Source: DAOUMU01 sp034409055 (GTDB lineage: Bacteria > Chloroflexota > Anaerolineae > 4572-78 > J111). Taken from it: a stretch of 35,201 nt of DNA. Position 1 is the stretch's first letter; every line of letters starts with the position of its first letter. Made by a program: the position numbers and the translations under genes. Under the pieces are notes generated by a model. It searched no databases, was not told the DNA's origin, and saw only the letters and a list, made by a program, of their open reading frames with translations. Positions 22,585-30,246 of this stretch are shown in pieces. The DNA is taken from positions 1 to 35,201 of the forward strand of contig DAOUMU010000429.1 in NCBI GenBank assembly GCA_034409055.1, given 5' to 3'.

Positions 22585-25311
22585 TTAACTTTCCGCCTCA
22601 GCCGTGACAGGATTATCCTCAGCAGCCACCGCTTCAAACAGGGGGATGGTAAAGTAAAAAGTAGACCCGGTTCCTTCTTCACTCTCGACGCCAATGGTAC
22701 CGTCGTGCATTTCCACCAACTGCTTGGTAATGGCCAGCCCCAGACCTGTCCCACCGTACTTGCGAGTGGTGGAACTATCGGCCTGGCGGAAACGATCAAA
22801 AACATCGTCGAGCTTATCGGCAGGAATACCAATCCCCGTATCGATCACAGAGATGTACATCTTATCCGGGATCTCAGCCTGAAGTTCGGCCTTGAGTGTG
22901 ACCTGCCCTTCGTCGGTAAATTTGACCGCATTACTGACCAAATTCAGCAAAACCTGGTTAAAGCGCAATTTATCGGCGTAGATCGGCGGCAAATCAGTAT
23001 GGGCTTCAAGGACGATCTCCACCGGCTTATCTTTGACCAGAGAAGTGGAGGCGGCCAAAACGTCGTTAAAGGCATCGAAGACGTGGATAGGCTCACGCAA
23101 CAGTTCGATCTTGCCGGCTTCAATCTTGGAAATATCCAGAATATCATTAATGAGCGACAGCAAGTGTTGGCCACTGTTGTGAATCAGCCGGATATCATTC
23201 AGGGCCATTTCATTCAACTCGCCGTCAATGCCCTGCAACAACACGTCGGCAAAACCGATGATCGAGTTAAGCGGGGTGCGTAGCTCGTGGCTCATACTGG
23301 TCAAGAACTCTGACTTGAGCCGATCGACCTCTTGTAACTGCTCAATCGTCTTTTCCTGCTCTTTTGATAGGCGGGCGTTCTCCAGGGCCATGGCGACCTG
23401 ATTGGCTACCGCTTGCACGGCGGCCATCTCTTCTTCGGCCCAATCGGGTGTCTTGTCCCGTTTAACACCCAGAACACCAACGACCTGACCACGCAAAATG
23501 AGGGGCACGGCCAATTCGGCCCTTGGCTCTTCGCCATTGCCGGGATGGGTGTGCTTGACCAACCGTTTTTGAGTAGTGGCCTCTTTCATCGGCGGCAACC
23601 AGACGTCCGAGTCGGGACTGATGGCAGACATAGCGCCATCGGCAAAACGGTAACCGGAGATGTCCACTTCTTCGCCAAATTCCTCCCAGGCCTGGCGCAT
23701 GAGACGGCGGTTGAGGCGTCCCACCTCCTTGAGTGCGGCCTGGGTATCGGTTAGCAGGCGGGCGTTGTCGATAGCGACGGCGATTTGGTTAGCCAGCGAC
23801 TGCATCAGAGAGACATCGATCGGTGTAAAGCGGTTCAGGTAGTCGCTTTGAATGTCCAAGACCCCCAGTACCTGCTCCCCTTTTTGCAGGGGGACGGCTA
23901 ACTCGGAATTGGTAGCGGGTAGCAAGGGGTTGCGGACAAAGTTGAGCAAATCGTTGACATTATTACTGAGGAAGTAGGCTTTGGTACTGGCCACCGTGCC
24001 GACAATGCCCTGACCGGCCGGCAACCGGTGGTCTTGCTCTTTGAGTTGTTGCCCGATCTGGCCATAGCCCTGGACCATGACCAGATCACCACTTTCGGCC
24101 TCAATCAGGTAAATGTGGGTGTGATAGAACTTAAACTCCGTTTGGATACGATCGACGGCGTACTTTAACAATTCGTCAAGGTCTCGAATGGCCAGCAGTT
24201 GGGTACTGATATCGGCCCCGGTTTCCAAAGCGTAGGTGCGCTCCTGGATACGGTCTTCCAGGCTATCGATCAGATCGTGCAGTTGAGCGGTCATACTGTT
24301 AAAGGCTTCGGCCAGTTCACCGACCTCGTCCTGGCTGGTTATTTTTACCTGCTGCGATAAGTCTCCGGCACTGATAGCCCGGGCAGTGGCGACCAACCTC
24401 TCAATCGGCTGCACAATCTGATGCCTGGCCATGAAGGCCCACCCAACGGCTATGGCCAGCACAACCACAACCAGGGCCACGGTGAAAACAGCCGTGTCAC
24501 GAACCAAGACTAAGGCTTCAGACACAGACCGTTCAGCAACAATGATCAATTCCTGCTCACCCAGAGAAATACGATCGATAGCCAGAACAACGCTTGTACC
24601 GTCCAAACCAGGGCTGATACCCTCTTGATCCGGTAGCTCGAAGCGGGTGTTTCTCAGGACCACTGACGGAATGGGATGGGCCACCACGCGGCCCTGGGCA
24701 TCTACGATATAGACACTTTCGCCGTCACGCAACGGTACGTCTGCAATCAGTTCCCAGATCTGTTTGAAGCGAACATCGGCCACCAGGACGCCATCCACCT
24801 GACCACTCCGTATGTCAACCAGGGGTACGGCGATGGTCATCAACGGCTCGCCGGTCACTTCCTCAAACCGGATCGGGCTATAATAAGTTTCACCGGTGGT
24901 CTTGGGCATAACAAACGCTTCAGCCCCGGATCGATTGACCAGATCAGTGCTGGTGACAATTTCAAGCCGAGAGAGACGAATCTGCTCTTGTCCCTGGCTA
25001 TCAAGTAAGGACAGAGTTTCAAAGACATTCTGGTAGGACTGTAATTCGTGCAGGAGGCCGTTTTGTTGCTCCCGGTCCAATCCTTGCAAACCCCGCACTT
25101 GAGTGACGACACGCAACTCACTTTCCAGCTCCTGGATAAAAGCGGCCACCTCCGTGGCCACATGCCGCGCTGTCTGGCGCTGCAAAATGAGGGCTTGTTC
25201 TTGCTGATCGGTGAAGCTTTTCCAGATCAGTAGTCCGCCCACCAGCAAGAGCGGGCCAATAGCCAAACCGATGAAGGCGATGGTTATTCGATTGCGAATA
25301 CTACTTTTCAT
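22585..25311 (-). CDS. Cache-HAMP-GAF-GAF sensor histidine kinase
   Basis: The 908-residue membrane kinase starts with a helix (about 9-29), an extracytoplasmic double-Cache sensor (about 35-270) and a second helix (274-295). HAMP (about 296-350), a GAF domain (about 362-520) and a second GAF split by a variable insert (about 535-650) follow. The end is HisKA with His675 in MSHELRTP and HATPase (about 770-895) with NLVSNAVKF, DTGIGIP and GGTGLGLAI. It should autophosphorylate in response to a periplasmic-side ligand plus a cytoplasmic GAF cue. The ATG at 25311 has AGAGGG upstream and fits the membrane segment better than the ATG at 25335. It starts 41 bp after a substrate-binding lipoprotein gene and precedes the receiver-bearing operon. 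Confidence 0.93.
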   Translation of the reverse strand: MKSSIRNRITIAFIGLAIGPLLLVGGLLIWKSFTDQQEQALILQRQTARHVATEVAAFIQELESELRVVTQVRGLQGLDREQQNGLLHELQSYQNVFETLSLLDSQGQEQIRLSRLEIVTSTDLVNRSGAEAFVMPKTTGETYYSPIRFEEVTGEPLMTIAVPLVDIRSGQVDGVLVADVRFKQIWELIADVPLRDGESVYIVDAQGRVVAHPIPSVVLRNTRFELPDQEGISPGLDGTSVVLAIDRISLGEQELIIVAERSVSEALVLVRDTAVFTVALVVVVLAIAVGWAFMARHQIVQPIERLVATARAISAGDLSQQVKITSQDEVGELAEAFNSMTAQLHDLIDSLEDRIQERTYALETGADISTQLLAIRDLDELLKYAVDRIQTEFKFYHTHIYLIEAESGDLVMVQGYGQIGQQLKEQDHRLPAGQGIVGTVASTKAYFLSNNVNDLLNFVRNPLLPATNSELAVPLQKGEQVLGVLDIQSDYLNRFTPIDVSLMQSLANQIAVAIDNARLLTDTQAALKEVGRLNRRLMRQAWEEFGEEVDISGYRFADGAMSAISPDSDVWLPPMKEATTQKRLVKHTHPGNGEEPRAELAVPLILRGQVVGVLGVKRDKTPDWAEEEMAAVQAVANQVAMALENARLSKEQEKTIEQLQEVDRLKSEFLTSMSHELRTPLNSIIGFADVLLQGIDGELNEMALNDIRLIHNSGQHLLSLINDILDISKIEAGKIELLREPIHVFDAFNDVLAASTSLVKDKPVEIVLEAHTDLPPIYADKLRFNQVLLNLVSNAVKFTDEGQVTLKAELQAEIPDKMYISVIDTGIGIPADKLDDVFDRFRQADSSTTRKYGGTGLGLAITKQLVEMHDGTIGVESEEGTGSTFYFTIPLFEAVAAEDNPVTAEAES

Positions 25312-25352
25312 ACCACATTTCCCTCTGCGGTCCATGCCGCCAAGCTATTACT

Positions 25353-26330
25353 TTAGCGAATGACATTGTCAGCCTGTCGTAAAATCTCATCCGAGACGTC
25401 GAGCCCGATAGCGGTAGCCGTTTGTAAGTTGATGGTCAAAAAGAACTCCGCCGTTTCCACCGGTAAATCACCCGGCTTGGTCCCCTTGAGAATTTGGTCG
25501 GCTAATCTTGCCGTCTGCTCACCCACCGGGAAAAATTCGGGACCATAAGCCAGCAGGGCCCCAGCCTCAGCCTGGGAAAAACTTACCGATGCTAGAGGCA
25601 AGTTGCGTTCAAGGGCAACCTCAGCAAAACCGTCAATATGAGCAAGAACCAGGTTATCAGGTAGGAAAAAAATGGCTTCCACCTCGTCAGGGATGACTGC
25701 AACCGCTGCTATTATTTCCTCCGACGTACGCACCTCGTGCACCACAATTTCAACGCCGAGTCTGGTCGCAGCTTCGTTCAACACCTCCAAACCTTGAACC
25801 GAACTGGCATCGTCGGGATTGTGGAGTACGAAGATGCGTGTCGTACCCGGAGCGGTGACCAGCAACCACTCCAGTTCTTTAGGTATGAAACCTCCCACTC
25901 GAATGCCGGTCAGATTGCCACCGGGTTTGGTTAAACTGCTTACAATACCGGACTGGACCGGATCGTTGACCGGGCCAAAAACAACGGGGATGTCTGTTCC
26001 TTCAACTGCCTGCTTCGTCTTCTGCGCGGCCGGCGTGGTAATGGCTAAGATCAAATCCACGTCCGCTGCAATCAAGTTTTGAATAGCTGCCTCAAGACCA
26101 TCGATACTCCCGGTCGCACCTTCGTAGATATAAGTGACATTTTTGCCTTCAACGTAATCCAATTCGGCCATGCCAGCCTTGAAACCGTCAAAGACAGCGT
26201 TGACGGCAGGACTGAGATTAACAACGCCAATGGTAAAGGTTTTGGGCTGCGTTGGCCCACAAGCGGTCAGGAACAAACCGGCCACGATGAATACGCTCAT
26301 AGTTAATAGAAATTGTTTATTAAGCTTCAT
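25353..26330 (-). CDS. ABC-type substrate-binding lipoprotein (TrpX/ABC_sub_bind family)
   Basis: The 325-residue protein begins with a lipoprotein signal (MKLNKQFLLTMSVFIVAG, lipobox LTAC near residue 24). It continues as a two-lobe binding protein of the ABC_sub_bind family (TIGVVNLSPAVNAVFDGF, GPVNDPVQSGIVSSLTKPGGNLTG), whose known members include the tryptophan-binding TrpX. I use the ATG at 26330 because it starts the signal peptide; the longer frame adds 42 residues encoded partly by repeat DNA. AGGA lies very close to this ATG, so the start signal is weak. No permease or ATPase gene adjoins it. It stands directly before a Cache-type kinase, suggesting ligand presentation to that sensor. 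Confidence 0.9.
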   Translation of the reverse strand: MKLNKQFLLTMSVFIVAGLFLTACGPTQPKTFTIGVVNLSPAVNAVFDGFKAGMAELDYVEGKNVTYIYEGATGSIDGLEAAIQNLIAADVDLILAITTPAAQKTKQAVEGTDIPVVFGPVNDPVQSGIVSSLTKPGGNLTGIRVGGFIPKELEWLLVTAPGTTRIFVLHNPDDASSVQGLEVLNEAATRLGVEIVVHEVRTSEEIIAAVAVIPDEVEAIFFLPDNLVLAHIDGFAEVALERNLPLASVSFSQAEAGALLAYGPEFFPVGEQTARLADQILKGTKPGDLPVETAEFFLTINLQTATAIGLDVSDEILRQADNVIR

Positions 26331-26381
26331 TTCCTGAACCCAATGTAACGCCCCTTGCTTGACACCTGACACGTGACAGTT

Positions 26382-26431
26382 GTAGCGCAATTTGCTAAAT
26401 TGCACCCTGGCAAGTTGGCAACTTGCCCTAC
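26382..26431. repeat. REP-like palindrome pair
   Basis: An inverted pair of the dispersed family: the left arm GTAGCGCAATTTGCTAAATT is diverged, and the right arm CAAGTTGGCAACTTG ending CCCTAC is typical. It lies between the Cache-GAF gene and the substrate-binding lipoprotein gene and could limit read-through or mark transcript ends. Confidence 0.7.
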
Positions 26432-26471
26432 ATTTATACTTCCCTGGCCCAAACAATGACCATAGCCGATG

Positions 26472-28820
26472 TTACTCCTGTTCCGCTTCAGCTTCTGCTC
26501 CCAAGCGGATAACCACTTCTGACGCTTTCAGTTTATCACCCAATTGAGCCACGGCCGCCTTCATAACCGCTTCGATTTGAGCCGATGACCAAACTTGAGC
26601 CGTCGCTTCGCTAACCACCCGGTCACGCCAGGCAGAGCGTTGGGTTTCGCCAAAGAGGCGAGCCCGCTCCAGGGCCTGGACCACCTGTTCAGACACCGCT
26701 TCAAGCAGGGCGATCTCTTCTTCAGTCCAGTGGCGATCCTGTGCGGCTTCCTGCAGTCCCAGGGTGCCGATGACCTGCCCCCGTAGTTTTAAGGGCGTCA
26801 CCAGGGCGGCCGGGGCCAGGCCATTGTCGTCCGTTCCGGTCTTTTGCGAATCGAGCCTGATGGTCCGGCCTTGCCAAAGCACTTGCTGCTTTACCTGGCT
26901 CAACGTATCCTGGTCAGATAGACGGACGCCCGGTCGTTGCTGCTCGGCCTGAAGCACCGGCTGCGTTTCACGAAACGCCTCCCAGGCCTGGATCTGATAA
27001 CGGCGGTGGGTGGCCTCGATTTCGGCCAGCGCGGTTTGGGTTTGCTCAAACAGGCGGGCATTGTTCAAGGTTACGGCCACCTGGTTGGCCACGGAGCGGA
27101 GCAGGTTGGCATCACTTTCGTCCAGACCGGCCACGATATCTTCCTGCACGTCCAGCACACCCACCACCTGTCCGGTCACACCCAATGTAATCGGAATGGC
27201 CATTTCAGAGTAGGTATTGGGTAAGAGCGGGTTGGGCAGCCAGTCCGGGGCTTCCCGGACGTTATCCACGCTGACCACTTCGCCGGAGCGGGCGGCCCGG
27301 GCGACCAAGCTGGTCTGGGCGTTCAGAGGGATACTGTGTCCTAAAGCCTTCATTTCGGTTCCGGCCGGACCGGTCCCTTCGACCACGACCAGGTTTTCCC
27401 CGACCTCGTCCAGTAGATAGATGTGGACGTGGTAATAACCAAATTGGCCCTTAACCTGATTGACCGCCTCGGCCAGCAGTTCTTCCAGGTTCAGGATGGC
27501 GCTAAGCTGTTCGCCCAGGCCGGCCACAATTTCCAGGCGCCGGGTTCGCTCGGCCACCCGCTCCTCCAAGGTGTCAATCAAGCCCCGCAACTGGTCGGTC
27601 ATCCGATTGAAGGCCATAGCCAGCAAACCAATCTCGTTGCGCTGGCGAACTTCGGCCCGTTGCTCCAAATGGCCCCCGGCAATGCGGCTGGCCACCTGGG
27701 TCAAGGCGGCGAGCGGCCTGGAAACACGGGTAGCGTTATACAGGCCGACCGCCACCGCCAGCAAGATAGCCACCCCGGCCACGCCCAGGCTGGAGTTGCG
27801 GGCTTCCACAAATGGAGACAGGGCGGCCGACTCGTCAATTTCGGCCAGCATGGCTACTTTCAATTCCGGTAGCCAGCGATAGACGCCGATCACCGGCTCA
27901 GGCGGATCCCGGTAGTCGTCATAGGTACCGGAACCATTCTCACCGCCCAGGGCCCGGTCAATGCCCTGGCTGTGGTAGGCCCGGGCCAACACATAACCCT
28001 CGCTTTCAAAACGGCTGGGGGTTAGCATGTAGTTACTTTCGGGACTGATCAGGTAGGTTTCCCCATCATCTTTCAGACCGGTCCGCTTGGTCATAATTTT
28101 TCCCAGGGTACTGGTGTCTAAGCGCCCGGCCAGTACCCCCACCGTCCGACCGCTCTGGGGATTGACCAGGGGTTGGGTGACGAACATGGTCAACTCGCCC
28201 TTGCCGATCTCGTAGTAGGGCGTTTGAACAAACTCCCCAACCAGGCTTTGGGCGAAATAGGGTTGGCGGGTGACAATTTTGCCAATCTGGACTTCATTGG
28301 AGGCAGCCATAATGTACCCTTCAGCATTGTAGAGAAATGTCTCTTCAAAAATGGCCTGGGCCCCAACCGCATCCTGGAGCAGGGCGTTGAGGGCCGCCTG
28401 TTCCTGCAACATATTTTCCGGCAACGTATTGCTCGCCTGGCCAGACGATAGCGGTAGAGTAGCTGCAGCAAAATCCCTAAAACGATTGGACCGGGCTGGC
28501 TCAGACAGGAACAGCCTCAGCATGAACTGGCTGTCTTCCAGCCAGCGGATGATCTGGTCCCGTTTCAACTCGGCAATCGAGTCAAGCTGATTGATCACCA
28601 GCACCCTGGTCTGCTCACTGGTTCGAGTCAGGATAACCGCCACAGCCACGGCCACCGGCAGCACCGCCAATAAGATAAAGTTCAGGATCAGCGTCCACCG
28701 CAGTTGATGCCAAAACGACACCTTAGCCTCTGGCGACTCTGCCCCGGTCGATTTTTGATTGTCAACACCGGCTTGGTCAGTTTTTACCACTGCCCCGGTC
28801 GGTTCTTGATTTTCCATCAT
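26472..28820 (-). CDS. Cache-HAMP-GAF sensor without output domain
   Basis: The 782-residue protein has a short cytoplasmic start containing a repeated STGA/PTGA-type segment, one membrane helix (about 42-65), an extracytoplasmic Cache-like sensor (about 70-345), a second helix (about 350-370) and HAMP (about 372-425). A GAF domain (about 440-600) carries the motif WLPNPLLPNTYSEMAIP. A second GAF is interrupted by a Gln-rich insert (about 610-735), and the end is a half-GAF (SAQIEAVMKAAVAQL). No histidine kinase, cyclase, phosphatase or chemotaxis module is present. It may act through hetero-oligomers with the kinase paralogue at 22585-25311. The start codon ATG at 28820 or 28817 has GAGG nearby. 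Confidence 0.88.
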   Translation of the reverse strand: MMENQEPTGAVVKTDQAGVDNQKSTGAESPEAKVSFWHQLRWTLILNFILLAVLPVAVAVAVILTRTSEQTRVLVINQLDSIAELKRDQIIRWLEDSQFMLRLFLSEPARSNRFRDFAAATLPLSSGQASNTLPENMLQEQAALNALLQDAVGAQAIFEETFLYNAEGYIMAASNEVQIGKIVTRQPYFAQSLVGEFVQTPYYEIGKGELTMFVTQPLVNPQSGRTVGVLAGRLDTSTLGKIMTKRTGLKDDGETYLISPESNYMLTPSRFESEGYVLARAYHSQGIDRALGGENGSGTYDDYRDPPEPVIGVYRWLPELKVAMLAEIDESAALSPFVEARNSSLGVAGVAILLAVAVGLYNATRVSRPLAALTQVASRIAGGHLEQRAEVRQRNEIGLLAMAFNRMTDQLRGLIDTLEERVAERTRRLEIVAGLGEQLSAILNLEELLAEAVNQVKGQFGYYHVHIYLLDEVGENLVVVEGTGPAGTEMKALGHSIPLNAQTSLVARAARSGEVVSVDNVREAPDWLPNPLLPNTYSEMAIPITLGVTGQVVGVLDVQEDIVAGLDESDANLLRSVANQVAVTLNNARLFEQTQTALAEIEATHRRYQIQAWEAFRETQPVLQAEQQRPGVRLSDQDTLSQVKQQVLWQGRTIRLDSQKTGTDDNGLAPAALVTPLKLRGQVIGTLGLQEAAQDRHWTEEEIALLEAVSEQVVQALERARLFGETQRSAWRDRVVSEATAQVWSSAQIEAVMKAAVAQLGDKLKASEVVIRLGAEAEAEQE

Positions 28821-28866
28821 TTACTGCCTCGCTCACACCAGTACACTGTTACGTAAGTTTTGACCC

Positions 28867-29006
28867 TATGTCATTCTGAGAGCCTGCCCTGTGACCGTAG
28901 GGGGTGCCGAACGGGCCGCGAAGAATCTCCATGCAGCGCAACTTTGCCTCGCATTTTGGCGCTCTAAGGAGATTCTTCGCTCCCATTGGTCGCTCAGAAT
29001 GACATA
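28867..29006. mobile_element. Palindromic dispersed element (TGTCATTCTGAG type)
   Basis: TATGTCATTCTGAG (28867-28880) pairs perfectly with CTCAGAATGACATA (28993-29006), and an inner GCGAAGAATCTCC pairs with GGAGATTCTTCGC. The 140-bp element lies between the NMT1-type binding-protein gene and the Cache-GAF gene. No flanking duplication is evident. A related hairpin is nested in the element at 4176-4360. Similar sequences are scattered in many bacterial genomes. Confidence 0.75.
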
Positions 29007-29012
29007 TCAGAA

Positions 29013-29057
29013 ATTCGCCATTCGCCTATTCGCCATTCGCCATTCGCCTATTCGCTA
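29013..29057. repeat. Heptamer array (ATTCGCC) at a stop codon
   Basis: ATTCGCC units at 29013, 29020, 29028, 29035 and 29042 are followed by degenerate ATTCGCTAT. The array runs into the last codons of the NMT1-type gene, whose stop codon (29048-29050) is formed by it. Two units carry an extra T. Confidence 0.8.
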
Positions 29058-30097
29058 TACGCTTTTTCCAAAAACTCCAAGGTATAGGCTTTTTCAATCT
29101 CAAGCGGTTCACTCAAGATACCCTGATCAAGCAAAACCTGGTGGGCTAATTCCCAATTCTCGGCGGTCATCTGCCCGGGCCGGCTGCCGGCCGGGTTAAG
29201 CAGGGGCAGGGAGGCCTGGATACCGGGTTGTTGGGCCGCCTGGATATCGGGGGCCATATCTTCCCCGTACGTATCCAGGACGTACTGGGCTGCTTCGGTC
29301 GGATTATCCACGGCCCACTGCGTCCCCCGAATCGTGGCCCGTATGAACGCCTCCACCAACTCGGGCTTGTTTTTGATCATCTCCTCGGTAGTGAAGATGG
29401 TATTACTGTAAATGTCGATACCGTAATCACTGACCAGGATGAAGTTGACATCCTCACCGCGCATTTGGGCCTGCACCCCGTCGTTGGTGATAAAACCGGT
29501 TAAAACATCGATTTCATCGTTGAACAGGGGGGCGACCGTAAAGTCTGTACGCGGGCTTTCCTGAATGTCCGCGTGATCGATATTCTGGGAGGCCAACAGG
29601 GCGCTGTAAGAAATGCCTACGGTTGTACCCGGCTCAGTGTTTACCCGCTGGCCGACCAGGTCTTGCGGCCGGATGATGTTTTTCTCGGCCAGGGAAATCA
29701 GGACGACCGGACTACGCTGGTAAATGGCGGCGATGGCCACCACCGGCTGGCCCTGGGCCCGGGCCTGCAGCAACACGTCCGCCCCGGCCACGCCGAAATC
29801 GCTCTGACCGCTGACCACCCGTCCCACGGGGTCAATGTAGTGCCCGTTTTCGTCAAAGCCGCCGCCATCCAGACGCACCTCCAGATTTTCGTCGGCGTAA
29901 TACCCTTGACGAATGGCCTCATAGAAACCGACAAACTCGATGGCATGTACCCACGAAAACTGAATACTGGTTTGGGTGGGGGGCGCCTCGGCGGCCGGTC
30001 CAGCCACATTGCAGCCCACCAGAACCAAGGCGACCACAATGAACCAGATCACGAAAAGAACTGGTTGTCTACTATAGAGTTGCTTGTTGAGATTCAT
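29048..30097 (-). CDS. NMT1/THI5-like substrate-binding lipoprotein
   Basis: The 349-residue protein has a lipoprotein signal (FVIWFIVVALVLVGC, lipobox Cys29) and a SsuA/THI5-like binding fold: IQFSWVHAIEFVGFYEAIRQGYYADENLEV, then SDFGVAGADVLLQARAQGQPVVAIAAI and RVNTEPGTTVGISYSALL. Relatives bind thiamine pyrimidine precursors, sulfonates, nitrate or bicarbonate; the ligand here is unknown. The ATG at 30097 has AAGGAGAG upstream; the longer frame to 30217 would translate heptamer repeats. No ABC permease or ATPase is next to it. Its neighbours on both sides are GAF sensors, so a sensing role is likely. The extreme C-terminus (YSE) is encoded by a heptamer array. Confidence 0.9.
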   Translation of the reverse strand: MNLNKQLYSRQPVLFVIWFIVVALVLVGCNVAGPAAEAPPTQTSIQFSWVHAIEFVGFYEAIRQGYYADENLEVRLDGGGFDENGHYIDPVGRVVSGQSDFGVAGADVLLQARAQGQPVVAIAAIYQRSPVVLISLAEKNIIRPQDLVGQRVNTEPGTTVGISYSALLASQNIDHADIQESPRTDFTVAPLFNDEIDVLTGFITNDGVQAQMRGEDVNFILVSDYGIDIYSNTIFTTEEMIKNKPELVEAFIRATIRGTQWAVDNPTEAAQYVLDTYGEDMAPDIQAAQQPGIQASLPLLNPAGSRPGQMTAENWELAHQVLLDQGILSEPLEIEKAYTLEFLEKAYSE

Positions 30098-30171
30098 TTT
30101 TACTCTCCTTTTAGATATGATAATGAATGTTATTGAACAACGATTGCTTTGTTTGTGAAAATTATAGTCTC

Positions 30172-30244
30172 GTGTTGCGTGTTGCGTGTTGCGTAATTTG
30201 TACACTTTTCGCTTCACGCTTCACGCAACACGCAACACGCTCCA
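30172..30244. repeat. Inverted heptamer arrays (GTGTTGC / CGCAACA)
   Basis: Three GTGTTGC units (30172-30192) face five 7-bp units CGCTTCA, CGCTTCA, CGCAACA, CGCAACA, CGCTCCA (30210-30244). The GTGTTGC and CGCAACA parts are reverse complements and give an inverted repeat of about 18 bp. The arrays begin three bases past the stop codon of the 30247-33153 gene and may act as a transcript-end hairpin. Confidence 0.8.
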
Positions 30245-30246
30245 CG

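Noticed and set aside
26331..26456. Longer N-terminus for the TrpX-like binding protein
   Set aside because: The extra 42 residues precede a normal lipoprotein signal peptide and overlap a REP-like repeat.
30098..30217. Longer N-terminus for the NMT1-like binding protein
   Set aside because: The extension encodes translated heptamer repeats (NTQHATR) and precedes a clear signal peptide with a strong ribosome binding site.
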